Assembly (NCBI RefSeq): GCF_000243455.1
Contig: NZ_AGJL01000001.1
Location: forward strand, 1-64,000
DNA: 64,000 nucleotides
Source of the DNA: Methanotorris formicicus Mc-S-70
GTDB taxonomy: Archaea; AGJL01; Methanococci; Methanococcales; Methanococcaceae
Reading direction: 5' to 3'
The position numbers and the translations under genes are program-made. Of this stretch, positions 57,655 to 64,000 are shown one piece after another (within the stretch, counting starts at the first letter, position 1; each line of letters starts with the position of its first letter). Under the pieces are notes generated by a model. The model ran no database searches. It was not told the DNA's origin and saw only the letters and a list, made by a program, of their open reading frames with translations.

Positions 57655-58362
57655 ATGCTTTTATTGGTAAGTCCCAAGGATGTGAATGAGGCAATTGAAG
57701 CAATAGAAGGAGGAGCAGACATAATAGATGTAAAAAATCCAGTTGAAGGTTCCCTTGGAGCAAATTTCCCATGGGTAATTAAAGAAATTAGGGAAGTTAC
57801 TCCAAAAAACCTACTCGTGAGTGCAACAATAGGGGATATTCCATATAAACCAGGAACTGCATCCCTCGCTGCGATAGGTGCTGCATTAAGTGGAGCAGAT
57901 TACATAAAAGTTGGTTTATATGGAACAAAATCCTACAATCAGGCAGTTGATTTAATGAAAAAAGTTGTTAAAGCAGTTAAAGACATTGATGAAAATAAGA
58001 TTGTTGTTGCTGCTGGATATGCCGATGCTTATAGAGTTGGTGCTGTTGAACCCCTTATTATCCCAAAGGTTGCAAAGGATAGTGGCTGCGATGTTGCTAT
58101 GCTCGATACTGCAATAAAAGATGGGAAAACATTATTTGACCATTTGAGCAGGGAAATTTTAAAGGAGTTCGTTGAAGAAACCCACGGATATGGGTTAAAA
58201 TGTGCTCTTGCAGGTTCATTAAAGAAAGAACACATTCCAATATTGAAAGAAATTGGATGCGATATTGTTGGTGTTAGGGGGGCTGCATGCACAAAAGGAG
58301 ATAGGAATGAAGGTAGAATTGAAAGAGATTTAGTTAAAGAGTTAGTTGAACTCTGCAAATAA
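57655..58362 (+). CDS. mfnB: (5-formylfuran-3-yl)methyl phosphate synthase MfnB
   Basis: The 235-residue TIM-barrel enzyme makes the furan of methanofuran from two glyceraldehyde-3-phosphate molecules. Seen: [38 protein letters not shown] with the Schiff-base lysine, [27 protein letters not shown] and [16 protein letters not shown] follows GGTGA. It is monocistronic; tRNA-Arg follows. Confidence 0.94.
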   Translation: MLLLVSPKDVNEAIEAIEGGADIIDVKNPVEGSLGANFPWVIKEIREVTPKNLLVSATIGDIPYKPGTASLAAIGAALSGADYIKVGLYGTKSYNQAVDLMKKVVKAVKDIDENKIVVAAGYADAYRVGAVEPLIIPKVAKDSGCDVAMLDTAIKDGKTLFDHLSREILKEFVEETHGYGLKCALAGSLKKEHIPILKEIGCDIVGVRGAACTKGDRNEGRIERDLVKELVELCK

Positions 58363-58437
58363 ACCAAACTTTTTTAAATGGTTGTATTTATAAGATTATT
58401 GCTTTTGAAAGTTAACACAAATTTAAAGAATACATGA

Positions 58438-58512
58438 GCCCTGGTGGTCTAGCAAGGATAGGGCGCCCGCCTGCGGAGCGGGAAATCGCGGGTTCAAATC
58501 CCGCCCAGGGCA
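58438..58512 (+). tRNA. tRNA-Arg(GCG)
   Basis: Acceptor GCCCTGG/CCAGGGC, anticodon stem CCCGC/GCGGG and loop CTGCGGA give GCG. CCA is not encoded (ATTA follows). Part of its 3' end is repeated at 58677-58688. Confidence 0.95.
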
Positions 58513-58688
58513 TTATTTTAAAAGTCTACGAGGCATTACCGAGTGAAGCGAGGTATATGGTTGTGTGCAAATTTTTTTAATGTTATTTAAACCATAACTA
58601 ATTGTAAATATTAGTGTTTATCCACAACTATAATGCATCCTTTTGATGAAACTTTTTTAAAGTTTCGTTTTGATCTCGCCCAGGGCAT
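58502..58688. repeat. direct repeat of the tRNA-Arg 3' end (possible att-site remnant)
   Basis: CGCCCAGGGCAT occurs at 58502-58513 (tRNA 3' end plus one base) and again at 58677-58688. The 163 bp between hold no gene, but a perfect hairpin GAAACTTT-TTT-AAAGTTTC at 58648-58666 and a variant of the dispersed motif near 58560. Element integration at tRNA 3' ends duplicates them in this way, so this may be a scar of a lost element or a partial tRNA duplication. Confidence 0.5.
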
Positions 58689-58704
58689 ATTTTTCTGATT
58701 AATA

Positions 58705-59529
58705 TTATAATCTAACAGGAATACCCCTCTCTTTTAAATATAACTTTATCTCTTCAACTGTATATTCCCCGTAATGCAAAATACTCGCCATTAATGCAGC
58801 ATCCGCCTTTCCAAATTTAAATGCCTCATAAACATGTTGAGCATTTCCACAACCACCACTCGCTATTACTGGGAGTTTGGTGTTTTCTGAGATTGCCTTT
58901 GTTAAGAGCAGATCATACCCATTTTTTGTTCCATCTGCATCCATACTCGTTAATAATATCTCTCCAGCCCCCAACTCCTCAACTTTTTTTGCCCATTGAA
59001 CAGCATCTATACCAGTTCCCTTTCTTCCCCCATAAATATAAACTTCAAACCAACAGTAACCATTTTCTGTTTTAACAATATATTTATCCTGATTTTCTTC
59101 CTTTTCCAAATCTCCTTCATTTACATAATGCCTCTTAGCATCTATTGCAACAACAACACACTGAGAACCAAAAATATCCGCCGCTTCTTTTACCAAATTT
59201 GGATTTTTTACAGCGGCGGTGTTTACTGATATTTTGTCTGCCCCTGCTCTTAAAATCCTTCTGAAATCTTCTACTGATTTAACTCCTCCTCCAACTGTTA
59301 GGGGAATAAATACTTGTTCAGCAGTTCTCTCAACTAAATCAATTAAGATATCTCTCTTTTCATAAGAGGCAGTAATATCTAAAAAAACAATCTCATCCGC
59401 CCCTTGTTCATCATAAACCTTAGATAATTCAACAGGATCTCCAGCATCCCTTAAATTTAAAAATCTTGTTCCCTTAACTACTCTCCCATCTTTAATATCT
59501 AAACATGGAATTATTCTTTTTGTTAGCAT
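58705..59529 (-). CDS. hisF: imidazole glycerol phosphate synthase subunit HisF
   Basis: The 274-residue TIM barrel makes imidazole glycerol phosphate and AICAR. Seen: [19 protein letters not shown] with the catalytic aspartate at residue 9, [33 protein letters not shown] with the second catalytic aspartate, [20 protein letters not shown] and [10 protein letters not shown] loop at about residues 140-155 is longer than in bacterial HisF. The ATG at 59529 follows GAGGTG. It lies 46 bp downstream of the ParA-like gene. Confidence 0.95.
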   Translation of the reverse strand: MLTKRIIPCLDIKDGRVVKGTRFLNLRDAGDPVELSKVYDEQGADEIVFLDITASYEKRDILIDLVERTAEQVFIPLTVGGGVKSVEDFRRILRAGADKISVNTAAVKNPNLVKEAADIFGSQCVVVAIDAKRHYVNEGDLEKEENQDKYIVKTENGYCWFEVYIYGGRKGTGIDAVQWAKKVEELGAGEILLTSMDADGTKNGYDLLLTKAISENTKLPVIASGGCGNAQHVYEAFKFGKADAALMASILHYGEYTVEEIKLYLKERGIPVRL

Positions 59530-59575
59530 TATATTACACCTCAAAATTTGTAGTTAATAAAAGATTATATTGGAT

Positions 59576-60346
59576 TTAATCCTCATCTTCTACATCATCC
59601 ACCAGTCTCTTCAACTCTTTAGCAAGTTTTAATGCCCTTACTTCAGCCAACTCTTTTTCAATATAGACTTGTGCTAAATCTTCCGCTAAATAAATCAACT
59701 CCTTACTGAGTTTGGATTTAATTTCCACAATTGGTTTGTTAAGGACCCATTGTTCCTCAACTTTTTTATCATATGGCAGGAGTGCAATAACATCATCCAA
59801 AACTTCTTCAAAATCGACGATTCCTCTATATTTATTAATAATAGTTCCTCCAATTTCAGTACCTATGGCTGTTAGCAATTCTCGCGTTTTTAGTGTATTA
59901 ACTATTCCAGGAATACTATCTTCACCAACAATTATCATTTTGTTTATAAGTTTCTCATCAATTGATGAAAACAGGAGGTTTCCTTCTGTAATGTTTGGAG
60001 GAAGGTCAAATATTATTATATCGTAGGTCTCCTCAAGAATATCCACCATCTCTGCAAACCTTTCAAAATCCATATCTGCGTTAAATGCATCTGGTGTTAC
60101 ATCATTTGGTATTATTGATAAGTGACTGTATGTGTGTATTGCCTCATCTAATGTACTATTTCCTGAAAGATAAGAATTTAAGTTATGAGGGTCGTTTTCA
60201 TATCCAAATAAAACCCCACTCGTTCCAGCATATAGGTCACAATCTATATAAATTGTCTTTGTTTTTTCACTGAGTAGATATGCAATATTAATAGCAACGG
60301 TGGTTTTTCCAGTACCACCTTGCAAATTATAGAAGCCTATTCTCAT
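59576..60346 (-). CDS. ParA/MinD-like ATPase lacking the signature lysine
   Basis: The 256-residue ATPase has Walker A LQGGTGKTT at residues 8-16, DCDLYAGTSGVLFG and IIFDLPPNITEGN as in ParA/MinD proteins. The family's signature lysine before GG (K in KGGxGKT) is glutamine here (Q9), which should weaken nucleotide-dependent dimer signalling. The C-terminus is a charged helix. The ATG at 60346 follows GGTGAT; a second ATG directly abuts that site. It follows the secreted-protein gene and precedes hisF; no ParB partner is seen. Confidence 0.85.
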   Translation of the reverse strand: MRIGFYNLQGGTGKTTVAINIAYLLSEKTKTIYIDCDLYAGTSGVLFGYENDPHNLNSYLSGNSTLDEAIHTYSHLSIIPNDVTPDAFNADMDFERFAEMVDILEETYDIIIFDLPPNITEGNLLFSSIDEKLINKMIIVGEDSIPGIVNTLKTRELLTAIGTEIGGTIINKYRGIVDFEEVLDDVIALLPYDKKVEEQWVLNKPIVEIKSKLSKELIYLAEDLAQVYIEKELAEVRALKLAKELKRLVDDVEDED

Positions 60347-60364
60347 CATATCACCATTAAACAA

Positions 60365-62101
60365 TTAATCAAAAATTAAATTTTTTGGAGGATTATCTAT
60401 GACAAACCTACAAGCGTTCTTTTTGTATTCCTCAATTTGTAGTTTTCCCCCATTATTTCCTATTATATCGTATATGTTTTTATCTGCATAAACTGTTATC
60501 TTTATTCCACTGTTTGACTTCAATTGAATGATGTTATTTTTTATCGTTATTCTATTTTTCCTATAGGAGTTTATCCAATCAACATAATCCTTAAATGAGG
60601 TTACGTATGTGTAGTTATCCTTCAATTTGTAGATAAAACTATAGTCATACTTCATAACATCTGCAATATAGACACCAAATTCCTCTTTACTTGGTGGTAT
60701 GTAGATTTCATCAATATAATCTACCCCATAAATTTTCTTAGAGAGTGAGGGGATTTTGATTATTGTTATATCTCCTTTTTCAATATCCTTTTTACCAGGA
60801 ATCACAATGTATTTTATTCTTCCACTCGGATTCAACCTCCAATCGAGATTCTCATCCCTTCCAAGGACTATGTCCAATAGTGTTTTATCATTTGAGAATA
60901 ACAACAAACCACTAATATTTCTTGTTAATGCATATCCATAATTCTTAACATACCATTGGTTAAAATATTTATATTTGTCCTTATTTATCTCTGAGTTGTT
61001 ACTCATTGGTAGGTACTCATCTTTATACATCCAGTGGGGATTTATGCTGTAGTTGTTTTCCCCATCCCAGTATTTTTCATTCGTAGAGTAGTAGTAGAGA
61101 TCTTCTGACTTTAATCCTTTATTCCAATATCCAACACTTTCAGTTCCAAAATAAGAGATCATCTGTGGGTAGTATTTACCAACGGGGTCGTTTTTAAATG
61201 TTTCTGGGGCTTTCTCAAAATAAATCAATGGATAATAACTTGCAGCAAGGATGTCCTCGTTGTTGAATTTAATGTCTGAAGGTTTGTAGTGTATATGTAT
61301 ATACCCATCTCTTTTTTTAAACCAGTATTGGTTTAAAAGGGACTTTTCTTCATCATTTAAAGACAACTTTCTAATTATCTCAAGATTTTCAGAACCTGTT
61401 GTAATGTAGGTAATATTAGAGCCAATAACTTCTGACAATTTTTTAATAATTAATATTTTTTTGTTTATTTCTTCATCATCCCTAACTTCTACAGGTATTT
61501 TTCTTCCAGCAACAACAACAGCACCTTCTCCCTCAGGATTTGGAATTATTTTTTCTATAACAACACCACTCACCACCACATGTTTGTGGTACGGAGGAAC
61601 CTTGTTTATGTATGCAAAGATTCCTCCTTTTTTAGCAACGTATTCTCCAACAGTATCCAGCACCACTTTGTCATTTTTATCGATTGTTTGAGGGATGAAT
61701 AATCTTTTATCTCCTATCTCGTAAGTTGGAGGATTTTCACTAATCTTTGTCCCTTTAACAATAAAATTTTTTATATATTTTTTTTCACCATTTATGTAAA
61801 CAAGAATCGGTTTTTTGAGTTTATATGTTTCATTACCAGGAATTGCAGATGAAGAAGTGGAATAACAATAAACGTTAATAGCATTTAAAATCTTAATTGT
61901 TTTCTCATTGTATTCAAAATTCCTATCAATATAAAAAACAACGACACTGTTTGATGATAAATATTCGGAAACATTATCTATTGATGATATCGGAACAAAT
62001 TGTATAGGAATTGTAGATGCCCACTTGTAGGAAACATCTGCACTTGATACGCCCATTAACACAAACAACATAATTAAAAGAATCACCCTACTAATCTTCA
62101 T
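60365..62101 (-). CDS. large secreted protein, unknown family
   Basis: The 578-residue protein has a signal peptide (about residues 3-22, ending GVSSA) and no later membrane helix, so it should be exported. The mature part is rich in Tyr, Asn, Lys and beta strands, has N-x-S/T sites that AglB could use, and contains only two or so cysteines. I recognise no enzyme motif or S-layer domain. The ATG at 62101 follows GGTGG. It is 18 bp upstream of the ParA-like ATPase gene and likely cotranscribed with it. Confidence 0.85.
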   Translation of the reverse strand: MKISRVILLIMLFVLMGVSSADVSYKWASTIPIQFVPISSIDNVSEYLSSNSVVVFYIDRNFEYNEKTIKILNAINVYCYSTSSSAIPGNETYKLKKPILVYINGEKKYIKNFIVKGTKISENPPTYEIGDKRLFIPQTIDKNDKVVLDTVGEYVAKKGGIFAYINKVPPYHKHVVVSGVVIEKIIPNPEGEGAVVVAGRKIPVEVRDDEEINKKILIIKKLSEVIGSNITYITTGSENLEIIRKLSLNDEEKSLLNQYWFKKRDGYIHIHYKPSDIKFNNEDILAASYYPLIYFEKAPETFKNDPVGKYYPQMISYFGTESVGYWNKGLKSEDLYYYSTNEKYWDGENNYSINPHWMYKDEYLPMSNNSEINKDKYKYFNQWYVKNYGYALTRNISGLLLFSNDKTLLDIVLGRDENLDWRLNPSGRIKYIVIPGKKDIEKGDITIIKIPSLSKKIYGVDYIDEIYIPPSKEEFGVYIADVMKYDYSFIYKLKDNYTYVTSFKDYVDWINSYRKNRITIKNNIIQLKSNSGIKITVYADKNIYDIIGNNGGKLQIEEYKKNACRFVIDNPPKNLIFD

Positions 62102-62788
62102 GATACCACCGACCATATATCTTATATTTAACTAACTTAAAATTTAAATTTATTGTTTTATTGAAATTTAATAAGTTTAATGTTTGTCCAAATCCAAATG
62201 AGTTATGTCATTATTTAAATATAAATCGTTTGTATTATAAATTAAGTGAAACTTAGTCTAATTTTTGAATGTGGGTGATAAATTCCAAAAAGGGAATTAC
62301 ACAAACCGGTTCTATATCCTACATAAGATTAAAAGCATGAATTATATGTCACAAAATTAATCATAGATATATTTTGTAACGATGTACTTTAACTTTTGTC
62401 AAATAATTTCAAAAACTTAAAAATATCAAAAAATGCAACCGTTAGTTTTAAATACACTTTATGTCACACATTAGGATTACATTTATTCATCCAAAAAATA
62501 CTTATATATTCATACCTCTTTACATTACACCCAAATACGCAAATTTAAGCAGTAAAAATTATTTTAAATGCTAAGAAACAATCAACGTAAAACGTGGATA
62601 CAAAATATAATCATTTGGAATATATATTGCTTACATATCTAATAAATTTCTGAAGTGTCCTTTAATTTTTTAATGATTGCGAAATTTATATACAAACGAC
62701 TACTTAAATACCACAATAAACATAATATAAAGGTAAAATTATAAGTAAATACCTCGTGAAAATTAATCTGAATAGTGGGGGGAGAATT
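62102..62788. other. 687-bp gene-free AT-rich region
   Basis: No convincing gene is seen; a 23-codon frame beginning MWVINSKKG at 62270 is too weak to call. The region holds promoters for both flanking genes, variants of the dispersed motif (TCGTTTGTATTATA near 62226 and CAAACGACTA at 62692), and TATGTCACA twice (62345, 62460) plus TTATGTCA at 62203. It may be decayed DNA or a regulatory region. Confidence 0.4.
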
Positions 62789-64000
62789 GTGTATTACATC
62801 CATAAAGAAATAAAAAATCCATACAAAACAGGATTGGATATGGCATATGAAATATCAAAAAAATAAAAAACCCATCTTTAATGATTCTACTAACATCACT
62901 AACAAAAAAAGAAGATATTGTTGAGTTGATAAATGGGTTGAAATCTAAGATTGATGTTTCAAAGTTGATTGGATGCACAACTGCAGGGGAGTTTTCTGAA
63001 TGGAAATTTACGCAAAATGGGGCATTATTGATAGTATTTGATGAACATTATAAAATAGCAATCGAATGTAAAAAATTTGATAGTAATGATGACCCAAGAG
63101 ATTTTGGAATGTCTTTGGCAAGGGATGCATTAAAGAAATTAAAAGATATCAGTCCAAAAATCTCATTGGATGAAACGTTGGTTGGTTTTTTATTTTTTGA
63201 TTGGAATTCAGACAATGAAAATGAAATTATAGAGGGGATAAGCAACATATTGAGTGGCATTCCAATCGTTGGGGGGACATCTGGGGATTGTTTTAAGTTT
63301 GAAAGAACATTTTTAATATATCAAGGTAAGGTCTTAGAAAATTCAGTAGTTAAGGCTATAGGCACATGTCCTAAAAAAATGGAGATTATTTATGGGCATG
63401 GATACAAGCCAACACAATATTATGCAAGGGTTACAAAAGCAAATGGGAAAGTCGTATACGAACTTGATGGAAAGCCTGCATTTCAAGTATATGCAAAAAT
63501 GATAAGTGACCACACAAAAATTCCCTATGAAGAAATCGTTAAAAAATTCAAACCTCAAAACTTTAAAAATCTTGACCTTGCCCTTCTATACCCACTCGGA
63601 GTTCACGATACTTGTGGAAACTACCATATAAAGTTCTTAGAAAGTGTTGAAGGGGATACCCTTGTTTTAATGCATGAGGTTAAAGAAGGGACTTTTTTAG
63701 TTATGATGGAAACCACCCCAGAAAATACAAAAAAATCTCGGGAAAAAGTTATAGAAAGAATAAAAAACAAATTCAAAAATCCAATAATATTTGTAGTTGA
63801 TTGTGCATGTAGGTGGGTTATAGAAAGTTCCATAGATGGGAAAATCTGCAGAGTTCAAACTAACAGTGAAAGTAAATTTCCAAAAAACCCCCTGCTAAAT
63901 ATTAAGGAAAGTTTATGGGGTCCCTATGGCATTGGATTCTTAAGTTATGGTGAGAGTGTTATAAAAGGTATCTTATCCTACCACAATACCTTAACTTTTG
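62789..64000 (+). pseudogene. FIST-domain sensory protein, frameshifted near the start, cut by window edge
   Basis: The GTG at 62789 behind GGGGGGA starts a frame encoding YYIHKEIKNPYKTGLDMAYE that stops at TAA (62864-62866) in an A-rich run. The same protein continues in another frame from about 62867: NPSLMILLTSLTKKEDIVELI, later IGCTTAGEFSEW, PIVGGTSGDCFKFE and a FIST C domain (about from residue 210), open to the window end. FIST domains bind small ligands such as amino acids. One base gain or loss in the A-run separates the two; an internal ATG at 62881 could still give a shorter protein. Confidence 0.78.

Noticed and set aside
62270-62341. 23-codon frame MWVINSKKG in the long gap
   Set aside because: No upstream ribosome-binding site at a useful distance and no recognisable feature.
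62864-62866. In-frame stop in the FIST gene as selenocysteine
   Set aside because: The stop is TAA, and the protein continues in another frame, so a frameshift is needed.

Overview
The window is AT-rich chromosomal DNA from a hydrogenotrophic methanogen of the order Methanococcales, most likely a hyperthermophile close to Methanocaldococcus or Methanotorris. The evidence is archaeal: Hef nuclease, RpoE' and Spt4, ribosomal proteins S24e and S27ae, a Methanococcales-type AglB, methanofuran genes mfnA and mfnB, a fused Fae-Hps, form III RuBisCO, and the archaeal selenocysteine pair PSTK and SepSecS. Ribosome-binding sites are mostly GGTGA or GGAGGTG, and they decide many of the starts given here. 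Genus is inference.

Layout. 0-15 kb: end of an insertion sequence (IS-B), small membrane proteins, pyrC, hef, a YgiQ-type radical SAM protein, an iron-type ABC importer, a U32 protein pair and mrp. A degenerate IS (IS-A) lies between mrp and two small metal-protein-like genes. 15-24 kb: MEMO protein, dadD, then a same-strand run pyrK, fae-hps, acetolactate-synthase-like, zinc-finger protein, pstK. 23.9-31.1 kb: a C/D box sRNA, the divergent N-glycosylation genes aglH and aglB, larC, and trm56 whose last codons were replaced by a second IS-B copy. 31-44 kb: hisI, a PIN/ATPase/KH protein, purE, ndk, biotin genes bioW and bioF, a TusA/DsrE pair, a TIM-barrel/PP-loop/phosphoglycerate mutase cluster, SepSecS, a nuclease-like secreted protein and a type IV pilin. 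44-55.6 kb: RuBisCO, PHP protein, fumarase alpha, mfnA, the rpoE'-spt4-dpck-S24e-S27ae operon, a site-2 protease, cbiT, trkA, GAPDH and a polyferredoxin. 55.6-58.5 kb: five tRNAs with a 5S rRNA not joined to 16S/23S, mfnB, and a separate tRNA-Arg. 58.7-64 kb: hisF preceded by an unusual ParA-like ATPase and a large secreted protein, then a frameshifted FIST-domain gene running off the end.

Together the genes cover central anabolism: gluconeogenesis (GAPDH, ApgM), ribose phosphate synthesis from hexulose phosphate (Fae-Hps), nucleotide salvage through RuBisCO, pyrimidine, purine and histidine synthesis, biotin, cobamide and methanofuran synthesis, and selenocysteine formation. No CRISPR array, restriction system, provirus or 16S/23S operon was seen.

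The strongest unexplained signals are a dispersed intergenic motif close to TATAGTYGTTTGCG (clustered upstream of GAPDH), the IS insertion that rewrote the Trm56 C-terminus, the C/D box sRNA, the duplicated tRNA-Arg 3' end, the secreted-protein/ParA-like operon, and several single-base homopolymer frameshifts (both transposase types, the FIST gene, and the start of a PLC-like gene).
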